A stretch of DNA of 64,000 nt from Methylosinus trichosporium OB3b (GTDB lineage: Bacteria > Pseudomonadota > Alphaproteobacteria > Rhizobiales > Beijerinckiaceae). This document shows positions 26,601-35,138 of the stretch, one piece after another. The stretch spans positions 1,972,501 through 2,036,500 of the forward strand of contig NZ_CP023737.1 in the NCBI RefSeq assembly GCF_002752655.1, read 5' to 3'. Position 1 is the first letter of the stretch; each line of letters starts with the position of its first letter. Below the pieces are notes generated by a model, which was not told the origin of the DNA, searched no databases, and saw only the letters and a list, made by a program, of their open reading frames with translations. The translations under genes and the position numbers were made by a program.

Positions 26601-29565
26601 CGCCGAGCGCTTCGCCGTTCCCGGACATCGCAAGATCATCCGCATCGGCGGCGCCCGGCCGATCGATCGTCTCTATGGCGATGATCCCGAGCGCCTGCGA
26701 AAGGGCCTCGCGCCCTTCGAGGCGGTGATCGCGCTCAGTCCTTCCCTGCTGCGTCGCGTGTCGGAAGTCCACCCCAATGCGGTTCTGATCCCCAACGGGC
26801 TCGATCTCGACCTCTGGAAGCCGGCGGCGCGCGAAGCGGATCGCCCCTTCACGGCGGGCGTCGCGGCGAGCGCGAAGTCGAACGCCGAACGAGACGTGAA
26901 AGGCATCGACATCGCTATCGCCGCGGCGGAACGAGCCGGCGTCGCGCTGCTGCGCACGCACAAGGGCCCCGATCAGATCCCGCATGATCGCATGATCGAG
27001 GATTTCTACTCGAAGATCGACGTGCTGCTGCATCCTGTCGCGCCGGGGCGAGAGGGGTCGTCGAACGTCATCATGGAAGCGCTCGCCATGGGAGTTCCGG
27101 TCATCACGACCGCCTCGGCGGGCTTCCACGGCGAGCTTCTCCAGGACGGCGTCGACGCCTTCATCCGATCGAGGGACGTCGCCGAGATCGCAGAGGCCAT
27201 CCTCGCTCTGCGCGATCATGCCGATCTCGCGGAGCGGGTCCGCGACAATGCGCGGCGCTTCGCGCTCGAGCATCACGACATCGGCAAGATCGCAGAGCGT
27301 TACGAGGCCGTGTTCCGCGACGCGCTGGTCCGCGGCGGAGCGCAGCCCTCTCCGCGCGTCGGCTTCTTTCCTTTCTGGAAGCCGACGCCCGCTTTCGCTT
27401 CCTCTCGCTTGCGCAGCGACTTTCCGGCCGCTTTGCTCGAGCAGGCGCCGACCCCGCTCGCCATTTCCAGCGAAGGCTCGACCGATGTCGATGTCGCGCT
27501 GGTGGTGCAGTCGGCCGAGGACCCGCTCTACGCCGCTTTGTCCGAGAATCCGCGAATATTCGTGGTCTACGACGTATGCGACCGCTATTTCGAGAATCCG
27601 AAAGTGTTCAAGACGCCGTCCGGCGAGGTCAATTCGCTGGAACGTTTCAACGAGCTGATCGCCCGCGCCAATGTCGTCATCGCGCCCACCGTCGAGCTGA
27701 AAGCCGAGCTCGCCCGGCGCTTCCCTCGCAAGCCCGTCTATCTCGTTCCGGAGATGATCGACTATAGCCGCGGCTTCCGGGACGCTTCGCCCGTCGAGCC
27801 GAAGCGCGTGATCTGGTTCGGCTCTCCGCAGCGCGGAAACTTCGATTCGGCGCGCTGGCTCCTCGACTCCCTGACGACGCGGCTGGGCTATGAGCCTCGG
27901 ATCGTGTCGCGCAAGAGCTATTTCTCGCGCATGCCCGAACATGCGCCGCATGTCGTCGACTGGTCCATCGACACATTTCTCGGAGAGCTCCAGGCCGCCT
28001 CGATCTGCGTCGTCTCACATGCGGAAGAGGAGAAGACCAAGAGTCCGAACCGTTTCATCACCGCCGTGGCGCATGGCGTGCCCACTGTCGTGTCGAGCTC
28101 GAGGCCGTCGGCGCAGCTTCTGCGTCGGGCCGGCTGCGAATGGGCGATCGTCTCCAATGAGGAAGAGCTCGATGTGGCGGCGCGCCGTCTGGAAAATCCC
28201 GACGAGCGTCGACAATATCTCCAGAAGGTGCAGGCGGCCATCGAGGCCGAGCATGGAAACGCCGCCGTTCGCGGAGCCTATCTGCAGCTGTTCCTGAACC
28301 GGGTCCACGACACAGGCCGCGCCGAGCGCCGCCGGGTCGCTTATGTGACGCACAATCTCAACTACGGCGAGGGCGCTCCCAAAAGCCTATTCGAGCTGGC
28401 CGTCGGCCTGCGTGACCACGCGAATATCGAGCCTTTCGTCTATTGCGCGGCGCCGGGCGACCTCGCAAGCTCCTACGCCGAAGCGGAGGTCGCTCTGCAC
28501 ACATTCACCGACGAGGCCCGGCCGCCCATGCGGGTGCTGAATCAGAGCTTCGAGGCCGTGCGCCGCGACTTCATATCCTTTCTGCGCGACAACCAGATCG
28601 ACTATGTCGTGGCGAACACCATCAAATCCGCGCCATTCGTCACTTTCGCGGATGAAGAGGACATCCCCGCGTCGATCATCATTCGCGAAAGCTTCGAAAA
28701 AGCCAATCGCTTCAACTATTATCTGCCGCCTGTGCAAGAGGCCGCGGAGCGCGCGTTGCTGTGCGCCCGCAGCGTCGTCTTCGTCTCGGCGAACACGATG
28801 CGATATTGGGCGGACCAACCCATGACGCCGGACATTCGGTTGATCAAAAACGGCGTCAATGTCGCTCCGTTCGAGGCCGCGCTCGCTCTCGACAAGGCCG
28901 AGGCTCGGCAGCGTCTCGGCATCGAGGCCGACCTCCTCGCCGTCTGCGTCGGCACGATCAATGAACGCAAGGGGCAGCTCGAGCTCGCGAGATGGTATCA
29001 AACATTGCCGAGCCATATCCGTGAACGCTTGACGATCATGTTCGTCGGCGCGACGGAAGGCGGCGGCCTGGACCGCTTCCGAGCCGAATATGACGCTCTG
29101 CCGCCTGAAATAAGAAAGAAGCTGCTCATCGTTTCGACGACGCCCGACATCGGTCTCTATTATCGCGCGAGCGATCTCTTCCTGATGAACTCGTCGCAGG
29201 AGAGTTATCCACGTTCGACCATGGAAGCCTTGCTGTTCGGCTTGCCCGTCATATCGACGCCCGTCTTCGGCGTTCTCGAGCAGGTGGTCAACGGCGAGAA
29301 CGGCATGATCTTTCCTTTCGAGGACATGATCGCATGGCGACAGGCCATCGAACGTCTGGTCGCCGATCCGAGGCTCCTCGCCGAAATGTCGGAGAACGCC
29401 GCGTCTTCGTTCTGGAAGCTGACGACATATGCGGAGATGCTCAACGACTATCGTTCAGTGGTCGCGCCTCTGGTCCCGTCGGCCGCGGATGCGGCGCCAG
29501 CGTCGAGCGATGCGGTCGAAGCGGATGCGGTCGTCGAGCCTGTCGAGATGGCGCCGGTCTCGTGA
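23665..29565 (+). CDS. giant multidomain glycosyltransferase with three GT-B modules
   Basis: About 1966 residues from GTG 23665 (a G-rich Shine-Dalgarno lies just upstream; an open frame reaches back to 23452). Order: a beta-rich N-terminal region (about residues 1-560) including a lectin-like or sensor-like domain (FRPQWSIEGEDTFYIRVID); a short coiled coil; seven repeats of 36-39 residues each beginning PLFDxxWY (640-900); then three GT-B-type modules. Module 1 (about 930-1220) and module 3 (about 1560-1940) have the GT4 EX7E signature (EGSSNVIME; ESYPRSTME). Module 2 lacks the second glutamate (KSPNRFITAVAHG). No membrane segment or signal peptide is seen, so it is probably cytoplasmic or membrane-peripheral, assembling a surface glycan. 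Sugar specificities cannot be read. Confidence 0.88.
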   Translation: MLTPVSRDRKSYFRILWQLPDFQAILASISPETTAWLELNVSSWEPASQPPAWIGLVSTIAGSAKYNLVTRIWQASSTSPELAGPFRFGVAGGVTGDSFALCAHVETLDAPLLISHPRLRKLEETTRIVTPPALVGDRLSSEAAGKLDEASPDAIDGESLAREAAARAHDPDHFDFSDIRVSADGTISHRRVEFFCDAALRDLRRRRQTREAEPATSKGRRISTCCGPPTRVRAGGSSSRSRKRVLGVNFRPQWSIEGEDTFYIRVIDAESEEPSVTARFFDPATGRHVPIEPMRNYVFSLLMSAHRCAGEVQISILDKFGGISSFHTKSVDRQMKGGTDRAFYSELRIPFVTPADACWLSISVVKSRRDPTIVSATIDSFLFFADPVLTHEEREQLPARVSLAMLTSLRQNAGYSAKQFEIAGAAPEGAFDLLLAEPRALTIAKGLMRPRTLPVTVASLSLFDSLVQAAGTLDGAVEAPSLIAFVDGRESCKLEVQLTDKTFFARGKLKPRHRDGRRHLLDVRCETSREVLAARRVSIDLPEDGGVWGKQAADAEAAARRTASELELLRGQAQDAKRALGAASGLHERIAQLAPIVNALAADFGLMERAGLSTRAADVRSSAKKRSGASPEEALLVASPLFDEAWYAKMYMSRDKSGLSPAAHYLERGVAERLFPHPLFDAEWYRERYMSTKSAEPPFVHFLREGVKREYVAHPLFDPAWFARRYQRKGLVDCMIFFQKFAFECGLDPHPLFDSKWYGETYPKTFREGRIGVHDYMETGAQRGRWPNPLFDPAYYVRTYKEQIEPGTNPLAHFIEQGSDDGLNPNPLFSSAWYRAVNPGVAAENWIPLAHYLHVGGKLGLDPNLSFSTKSYLAENPDLDLAKESALAHALRKRSGRGESTLSTETRPQWKKAPLASSERQSRRDVALPSVNWVIGPPDNIQWAYGNNAKRFIENMPRWSHAVSGSAAADIVLYFDVIVAERFAVPGHRKIIRIGGARPIDRLYGDDPERLRKGLAPFEAVIALSPSLLRRVSEVHPNAVLIPNGLDLDLWKPAAREADRPFTAGVAASAKSNAERDVKGIDIAIAAAERAGVALLRTHKGPDQIPHDRMIEDFYSKIDVLLHPVAPGREGSSNVIMEALAMGVPVITTASAGFHGELLQDGVDAFIRSRDVAEIAEAILALRDHADLAERVRDNARRFALEHHDIGKIAERYEAVFRDALVRGGAQPSPRVGFFPFWKPTPAFASSRLRSDFPAALLEQAPTPLAISSEGSTDVDVALVVQSAEDPLYAALSENPRIFVVYDVCDRYFENPKVFKTPSGEVNSLERFNELIARANVVIAPTVELKAELARRFPRKPVYLVPEMIDYSRGFRDASPVEPKRVIWFGSPQRGNFDSARWLLDSLTTRLGYEPRIVSRKSYFSRMPEHAPHVVDWSIDTFLGELQAASICVVSHAEEEKTKSPNRFITAVAHGVPTVVSSSRPSAQLLRRAGCEWAIVSNEEELDVAARRLENPDERRQYLQKVQAAIEAEHGNAAVRGAYLQLFLNRVHDTGRAERRRVAYVTHNLNYGEGAPKSLFELAVGLRDHANIEPFVYCAAPGDLASSYAEAEVALHTFTDEARPPMRVLNQSFEAVRRDFISFLRDNQIDYVVANTIKSAPFVTFADEEDIPASIIIRESFEKANRFNYYLPPVQEAAERALLCARSVVFVSANTMRYWADQPMTPDIRLIKNGVNVAPFEAALALDKAEARQRLGIEADLLAVCVGTINERKGQLELARWYQTLPSHIRERLTIMFVGATEGGGLDRFRAEYDALPPEIRKKLLIVSTTPDIGLYYRASDLFLMNSSQESYPRSTMEALLFGLPVISTPVFGVLEQVVNGENGMIFPFEDMIAWRQAIERLVADPRLLAEMSENAASSFWKLTTYAEMLNDYRSVVAPLVPSAADAAPASSDAVEADAVVEPVEMAPVS
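25582..26370 (+). repeat. seven protein repeats of the PLFDxxWY type
   Basis: Seven consecutive units of 36-39 codons inside the glycosyltransferase gene each open with (P)LF(D/S)xxWY or a variant. Most carry a HY/HF...G motif about 20 residues later and a PxP- or P(N/H)-type end. Examples are PLFDEAWYAKMY, PLFDAEWYRERY, PLFDPAWFARRY, PLFDSKWYGETY, PLFDPAYYVRTY and PLFSSAWYRAVN; the last unit (LSFSTKSYLAEN) is degenerate. The DNA copies have diverged, so this is an old protein-level repeat. Confidence 0.9.
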
Positions 29566-29593
29566 CGAGATGAGCGCTCTCCGCACGGGCGCG

Positions 29594-29623
29594 CGCTCAC
29601 CCGCCGCATGGTTCGGGTGAGCG
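29594..29623. terminator. hairpin between convergent genes
   Basis: CGCTCACCCG (29594-29603) and its exact complement CGGGTGAGCG (29614-29623) form a 10-bp stem with a 10-base loop. It lies 28 bases after the glycosyltransferase stop and before the stop of the converging sulfotransferase gene. There is no clear U-run, which is common for terminators in this group; it could serve both strands. Confidence 0.55.
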
Positions 29624-29644
29624 AAACACAGAAGACCGCACGGA

Positions 29645-31648
29645 TCATGACGCGTCGGCGCGCCCCAGCCTTTCCAAGGCGCGCCAACGCATCCTCGCCT
29701 CGTGCTGAAGCTTCTTCAAATCGAGCGCGGGCGCGCGTAGCCAACCATAGACCTCGCGGGTGACCGCTAGGATCGGCTCTCTTTCGTCCGGCTTGTTATG
29801 GCGCAGCTCGCCGATGACCGAGCTTTCGACGATATCTGTCACCGCGGCCGGCGAGACGCCGAATGCGCGCGCGATCTCCGCGATCTGCTCTCGCGGCGAC
29901 GAAAACCACCTTTCGTAATGAACGACCGCAGCAATCTGTGGCCCGAGATGTCGTAGAGCATTCAGATAATGCTCGACCCACAACAGCTCGCCCATTTCCA
30001 GAGGCAGACTATTGCGCGCGTGAAGGGAGGCCGCGACCGCGCGCGGATCACGCACGGCGAGCACCCAGAGCGGCGATATATCGAGCTCGGCGAGCAATCG
30101 AAGCCATATGGGCAGCAAAGACGCCGAGCGGGGGTCCTTGAACGCCCATCTCCCGCCATTGTCGCGAAGCTGCGCGGCGACGGTCGCTTTCAAGCGCCCT
30201 ATGGTCGCATTCGCTTCCGCGCCGAGAGAACCAGCGTCCAGAGCCTCGCGCACGCTCCATGAACTGTCCCAGCTCGCGCCGAGCTCAGCGAGCAGCGTCT
30301 CATGCAGGCGATTGATTTCGGCGTGCTCATAATAGCCGTCTTGATTGTACAATCCCGCGTGCAGCAATGGTCCGCCGAGTGAAAACCCCAATCGGCCGAC
30401 GATTTTGGCGCAGAGCGACGTTCCGCCCCGATGCATGCCGAGGACAATGGCGACACGTTTGTCCGCGCCGTCTTCCGTCGCCGTCAGCTTCCAATCCGCG
30501 TTCCGCAGCGCGTCGATCGAGCGCGCCGCTTTCGCTCGATTCTCAGTCAAGCTCAGGATCTCGGTCGAGTCCCGCAGCAACCAGCGCGACCGTGAAAACC
30601 GTCGCGACGCGTCCTCGAGCAGCCTCTGCGCCTCGCTCAGACGATTGCGGTTGCGCAAACAGCTCACGGCGAGCTGATAGCCGGTCTCCTCGGCGGGAAA
30701 CCGGGCGCGCAGCTCCGCCGCTATGCTCAGCGCCGCGTCGACATCCCCGCGCGCCCTGGCGTTGGACGCCAGCAGAGACAGTGGCCAGGAGTCGTTCGCG
30801 AATTGGGAGAGGGCCGCGCCGGCGATCAGATCCGCCTCGTCGAGCTTGCGCAAGGCGCGCGCGGCCGCGACGCCGATGCGATAGCCGACGTCCTTTTTCG
30901 GAAAACGAGTCCGCAGTTCGGAGGCGAGCTTGCGCGTTCGTTCCCAATCGCCGCTCGCATGCGCGATCCATGCCCGCTCGATCGCTATCCACCGCGGCTC
31001 GGAAAATCGCACGGCAGCCGCGTCGAGTATGGACTCCGCCTCGTCCAAGAGAAGCAGCGACCGAGCGATTTTCGATCCGATTTCATAGCCGCCGCGGTCT
31101 TCGGGAAAACGGCTGCGCAGCTCGGCCGCCAGCCGCAATGTCTCTTCCGCATTTCCGCGCGCTTGCGCGTTGCTCGTCCGCTCGAGCAGCGGCCAGGCTC
31201 GATCCGGGAACCGACTGGCCGCCTCTGCAGCGATCGCGTCGGCCTCCTCGAATCGCCGCAGCGATCGCGCCGCCGAAAGCTCGACCCGGTAAGCTTTGCC
31301 CTGGTCGGGAAATTGCGCTCGCGCGTCGCGAGCCAATTGCATCGCGGTGACGAAATCGCCGACGGCCTGGGTGATCGCGGCCCTTTCGATCAACAGCCAA
31401 GGCTGGCCCGAAAATCGTTCCTCGGCCTCGGCCAAGACCGCCATCGCCTCATCGAAGCGTCTCAATTCACGCAGGGCGACCGCGCCGATCTCATATCCGG
31501 CGCGCGATGCGACGAAGCATCGTCTCAGCTCGGCGGCGGCTTGGGCGGCGGCGGACCAGTCTTTGCCTCTGGCGGTCTTTGCGCGCTTGACGAGTTCCGC
31601 TTCTAAACCCGGGGCGCCCATATCCGTTCCGCTGTCGCGGGCGGGCAT
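29645..31648 (-). CDS. TPR-like repeat protein with C-terminal sulfotransferase domain
   Basis: A 667-residue fusion. Residues about 1-380 are degenerate tetratricopeptide-like helical repeats of about 34-38 residues (each with an FxxxxWxLxERA...A-like pattern and A(A/E)LRxRFPxxxxGY). From about 396 a sulfotransferase domain follows: the PAPS 5'-phosphosulfate loop [12 protein letters not shown], then FKDPR and the 3'-phosphate-binding [16 protein letters not shown]. It should transfer sulfate from PAPS to a glycan or other acceptor in the cytoplasm, with the repeats probably mediating partner binding. It converges on the giant glycosyltransferase gene and belongs to the same island. ATG at 31621 is an alternative start. 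No PAPS-forming genes are in the window. Confidence 0.85.
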   Translation of the reverse strand: MPARDSGTDMGAPGLEAELVKRAKTARGKDWSAAAQAAAELRRCFVASRAGYEIGAVALRELRRFDEAMAVLAEAEERFSGQPWLLIERAAITQAVGDFVTAMQLARDARAQFPDQGKAYRVELSAARSLRRFEEADAIAAEAASRFPDRAWPLLERTSNAQARGNAEETLRLAAELRSRFPEDRGGYEIGSKIARSLLLLDEAESILDAAAVRFSEPRWIAIERAWIAHASGDWERTRKLASELRTRFPKKDVGYRIGVAAARALRKLDEADLIAGAALSQFANDSWPLSLLASNARARGDVDAALSIAAELRARFPAEETGYQLAVSCLRNRNRLSEAQRLLEDASRRFSRSRWLLRDSTEILSLTENRAKAARSIDALRNADWKLTATEDGADKRVAIVLGMHRGGTSLCAKIVGRLGFSLGGPLLHAGLYNQDGYYEHAEINRLHETLLAELGASWDSSWSVREALDAGSLGAEANATIGRLKATVAAQLRDNGGRWAFKDPRSASLLPIWLRLLAELDISPLWVLAVRDPRAVAASLHARNSLPLEMGELLWVEHYLNALRHLGPQIAAVVHYERWFSSPREQIAEIARAFGVSPAAVTDIVESSVIGELRHNKPDEREPILAVTREVYGWLRAPALDLKKLQHEARMRWRALERLGRADAS

Positions 31649-32017
31649 GAACGCCGCTTCATGCGCGCTTCAACACCCGCGGTCCACTGCGGCCGCATTT
31701 GCAGAACGCAGCCCGATGCTTGTCACGATTACAGATTTCCCCGACTCCCCGCAAGCCTGCCGAATGCTCCGGAGAGTCGGACGGGTCGGGTCGTCGGCCC
31801 CCGGCGCCGCGATTTCACCGACGCCGACGCCGACGCCGACGGCGCGTCTCTATCTCTCGAGGTGTTTGGTCATGAGGGGGCACCTGATATAATTCTCCGC
31901 ACCGAGGCCGTCCGTCGTGACGCGCTGCTCGACCGCAAGACTCGACCGAGACATTCGACCGAGCGCGCATGCGGATATGACCGGGCCCCGAGGCGCGGTC
32001 GGCGACGGAGAGGGCGG
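31649..32017. other. divergent intergenic region with a short CCGACG tandem repeat
   Basis: The 370 bases between the divergent sulfotransferase and epimerase genes must hold both promoters. The only structure I see is a 6-base tandem repeat (about four CCGACG units at 31818-31840). The epimerase frame is open upstream of 32018, but its codons look non-coding. Confidence 0.45.
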
Positions 32018-33040
32018 ATGAAAGTTCTGGTGACGGGAGTGGCCGGCTTCATAGGATTCCATTGCGCAGCATTTCTGCTGGAACGGGGCGACGAGGTCGT
32101 CGGGATCGACAATATCAACGACTATTATGACACGTCGCTCAAGCTCTCTCGCCTCGAGCTGCTGACGCCCTACCCGAACTTCCGCTTTCTGAAACTCGAT
32201 TTTGCCGACCGCGCGGCTATAAAGGAGCTGTTCGCGACGAACCGATTCGATCGCGTCTGCCATCTCGGCGCTCAAGCGGGCGTGCGCTACTCGCTGGAGA
32301 ATCCCGCCGCTTACGTCGACTCCAATCTGGTGGGCTTCGGCAATATTCTCGAGGGATGCCGCCATGGCGAGGTCCCGCATCTCACCTATGCGTCATCCAG
32401 CTCGGTGTATGGCGCGAATACGAGGACGCCGTTCAGCGTCCGGCAGTCGGTCGACCATCCGGTGAGCCTCTATGCGGCGACGAAAAAGGCCAATGAGCTG
32501 ATGGCGCACAGCTACAGCCATCTCTATCGTCTGCCGACGACGGGCCTCCGCTTCTTCACCGTTTACGGCCCCTGGGGGCGCCCGGACATGTCGCCGCTGA
32601 TCTTCACGCGCAAGATCATCGCCGGCGAGCCCATCGACGTCTTCAACAATGGCGATCATGCGCGCGACTTCACCTATATCGACGACATCGTCGAGGGCGT
32701 GATTCGGACTGTCGACAAGATCGCCGAGCCCGATCCGGAATGGTCGAGCGACGATCCGGATCCGTCCTCCTCCTCGGCTCCCTGGCGGGTTTACAATATC
32801 GGCAATTCTCGGCCGGTGGAGCTGCTCGACTTCATCGGAGAGATCGAGAAGGCGGTCGGACGCTCCGCGATCAAGGTCATGCGGCCCAAGCAGCCGGGCG
32901 ACGTCGACCGCACCTGCGCCGATGTCTCGGCGCTCGAGGCCGCGGTGGGCTTTCAGCCGGCGACGCCGATCGACGTCGGGATCGGCAAGACCGTCGCCTG
33001 GTTCAAAAAATACTATGACATCCGCCCTGGCGCTGAATGA
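32018..33040 (+). CDS. NAD-dependent UDP-sugar epimerase, UDP-glucuronate 4-epimerase-like
   Basis: A 340-residue short-chain dehydrogenase-type epimerase. The NAD-binding motif [11 protein letters not shown], the [13 protein letters not shown] segment typical of UDP-glucuronate 4-epimerases, the catalytic Tyr-Lys in [11 protein letters not shown] and the [11 protein letters not shown] block are all present. It should interconvert UDP-glucuronate and UDP-galacturonate to supply the polysaccharide. ATG 32018 has an AGAGGG about three bases upstream. It is followed after about 115 bases by a beta-helix protein on the same strand. An insertion of acidic and serine residues ([15 protein letters not shown]) before the RVYNIGN strand is typical of this subgroup. 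Confidence 0.92.
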   Translation: MKVLVTGVAGFIGFHCAAFLLERGDEVVGIDNINDYYDTSLKLSRLELLTPYPNFRFLKLDFADRAAIKELFATNRFDRVCHLGAQAGVRYSLENPAAYVDSNLVGFGNILEGCRHGEVPHLTYASSSSVYGANTRTPFSVRQSVDHPVSLYAATKKANELMAHSYSHLYRLPTTGLRFFTVYGPWGRPDMSPLIFTRKIIAGEPIDVFNNGDHARDFTYIDDIVEGVIRTVDKIAEPDPEWSSDDPDPSSSSAPWRVYNIGNSRPVELLDFIGEIEKAVGRSAIKVMRPKQPGDVDRTCADVSALEAAVGFQPATPIDVGIGKTVAWFKKYYDIRPGAE

Positions 33041-33154
33041 CTTTCACGCACGACAGAGGCGCCCGCATGATCGAACAAAGCGTCCTCGTCGCCAAACTCG
33101 ACCCGATCCAGCAAGCTGGACCGAAAGCAGGGCGCAGGGCGGAGGCCGGTGAAC

Positions 33155-34810
33155 ATGGGCAATGAGACGCGGCGCAGCAGCGCGACGAGCCGCCGCATGA
33201 TTCTCGCGAGCGCAGCGGTCGCCTTGGCGAGCAGCTGCGCCCGGTCGCTCGCGGCTCCGGCGGATCGCACGATCAATATCATTCGCGCCGAATTGACCCC
33301 TTATCAATTCGGCGCGAGAGGCGACGGCTCCGACGACACCGCCGCGTTCGGCCGCGCCGTCCTGGAAGCCGCGCGACTCGAGCGGCCGCTCATGATTCCG
33401 CGCGGCGACTTCGTCCTCACGCCTCCGGCCGCGTCGAGCTGGCAGTTTCGCAACATCCCCGAGCGAACCACGCATATCTGCGTTCCGCTCGTCTCGGGCC
33501 TGACGGTCGTCGGGCGCGGCGGCCGCATCATGACGCGCGCGCCAGCGACGCCGCTCGGCCCTCTCGCTCGGATATTCCTGTTCGGAACCGGTTTGAATCT
33601 CTCGCCCGGCGCCTTGCGGGACATTCTGTTCGACGAGGTCGAATTCGATTTCGCCGACGAGTTCAGCCCCATTCACAGCTTCACATTCGCCTTCGGCCTC
33701 ACGGGAGTCGACAATTTCGAGCAGAGAAATCTGAAGCTGCATTCCAGCGGAAAACGCGCCGGCCGCGGCCTCTTCCTCCTGAACGGCCGGGACCGCCGAC
33801 AAATCGGCTGCCGCCATAAGAACATGATCCAAGGCCATTATGTCCACTATGAATGGGGGCCCATCATTCGCGACGTGAGCTTCGAGCATTTGACCGAATG
33901 CATGGATTGGGATGGCCCCGCCTGGAAGGTCGACGCAAAAGGGCTGAGGTTCAAGAATCTCGTCCATGAGGCGCAATGCATCGATTCCGCCGGCGGGTCC
34001 GACTGGGTCATCAGCGACGTGACCGCGGAGAACACGGGAAGCGTCTTCTTCCTCTATCACAAGCTCGAAGCCTATCCGACCTTCGCGGAATGGTTTCAAA
34101 GTCCCGAGGGCTCCTTCACCAACAGATGCGTGCCAATGGAGCGAATCCTGGTCCGCAATGTGCGCGGACGCGCGGCCGGGCGGGACTACGCGCTCAAGGC
34201 CGCCGAGACGTTTCGCGTCGGGCCCAATCGCTTCAAGAAATATCCGAAAGAGATCGTCGGCGTCGCCCCGCCCAAGGACATAACGATCGAGGACGTCGAG
34301 ATCGACGGCGGTTTTGCCGCCGGGGTGAACGAATGCCGCAATCTGCAGATGCGACGGGTTCGATTGCGCAATATGGACGCGCATGACGACGCCGAGCGCG
34401 GCGCGGCTTTGTATCTGCATCAAGCGACGACGACCGCGCAGACGCTGAGAGAGAGCGAATTATCCGGCGTCGTCAGCGATGTCGAGATCACGAACAGCCG
34501 CGGCATGGGGCTTCTGGTCGACACGCCGTCCGATCTCACGCTTCGGAACTTGCGCATCGACGGCTATAATTTGAACGACGGCGCGCATACGCGCAAAGGG
34601 CTCGAGATTCGGGGGCTCGGCCGCAAGAGCGGCCTCGTCGAGCTCGCGGACGTCCATGTCGGCGGGGGCGCCGGCGCAGGGCTCACGGATATTTCGGTGC
34701 GCGGAGCGGCGGGCGTGGTGCGCGAGCGGCTGAGGATGCGCGGCTCCGTGACAGGCGACACGGCGGGCGCGCAGCCGCTCGATCTCTCGGAGGAAGGATC
34801 AGCGGAGTAA
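33155..34810 (+). CDS. exported pectate-lyase-like parallel beta-helix protein
   Basis: A 551-residue protein with a twin-arginine-type leader (ATSRRMILASAAVALASSCA), then YQFGARGDGSDDTAAFGRAV, the start signature of the pectate lyase/glycosyl hydrolase 28-like superfamily. A series of short beta-helix rungs follows (VRNVRGRAAG, IEDVEIDGGF, MRRVRLRNMD, VSDVEITNSRG). It is probably exported folded and acts on or binds a polysaccharide, either as lyase, hydrolase or epimerase. Catalytic residues cannot be assigned. ATG 33155 is favoured over GTG 33149 because GGAGG (33141-33145) lies nine bases upstream. It sits in the glycan island after the UDP-sugar epimerase. Confidence 0.75.
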   Translation: MGNETRRSSATSRRMILASAAVALASSCARSLAAPADRTINIIRAELTPYQFGARGDGSDDTAAFGRAVLEAARLERPLMIPRGDFVLTPPAASSWQFRNIPERTTHICVPLVSGLTVVGRGGRIMTRAPATPLGPLARIFLFGTGLNLSPGALRDILFDEVEFDFADEFSPIHSFTFAFGLTGVDNFEQRNLKLHSSGKRAGRGLFLLNGRDRRQIGCRHKNMIQGHYVHYEWGPIIRDVSFEHLTECMDWDGPAWKVDAKGLRFKNLVHEAQCIDSAGGSDWVISDVTAENTGSVFFLYHKLEAYPTFAEWFQSPEGSFTNRCVPMERILVRNVRGRAAGRDYALKAAETFRVGPNRFKKYPKEIVGVAPPKDITIEDVEIDGGFAAGVNECRNLQMRRVRLRNMDAHDDAERGAALYLHQATTTAQTLRESELSGVVSDVEITNSRGMGLLVDTPSDLTLRNLRIDGYNLNDGAHTRKGLEIRGLGRKSGLVELADVHVGGGAGAGLTDISVRGAAGVVRERLRMRGSVTGDTAGAQPLDLSEEGSAE

Positions 34811-35138
34811 TAATCGAGAAGGGTCAGGAGCTGGATGGCGGAACGGACCTCAGAGGAAACTTCATATTTTTGGCGTTAAATCAAGGATAAGATCTAGTGT
34901 CGAGGCCCATGCTCGGAACCGAGCCCAAAGAAGACGCAGCCCAGGGCGGAACCCGCATCTGCTCCGCCGAACACGACGCCTCCACTCTCCAGCGACGCAG
35001 ATGACACGCCGGCGACCGACAAGGTAGAAGTGGCTCATTCAGGCGCGGCGGACCCGTGAGCTTTCAGGGAGACGCAGGCTATATCGGCTCGTTCGTGATA
35101 GCCGAAGACGCCATCGGGAAAGGTCAAGGGAGACTTGG
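34811..35138. other. intergenic region before the 813-residue hydrolase-like gene
   Basis: About 330 bases on the plus strand between two same-strand genes. I see no gene. GGCTAT and ATAGCC (about 35081-35107) could form a small hairpin just before the downstream ribosome binding site. Nothing else stands out. Confidence 0.4.

Noticed and set aside
24331..27951. A 1206-codon open frame on the minus strand opposite the giant glycosyltransferase
   Set aside because: It is the antisense shadow of a gene with strong family motifs on the plus strand. The minus translation is Arg/Ala-rich without any recognisable domain.
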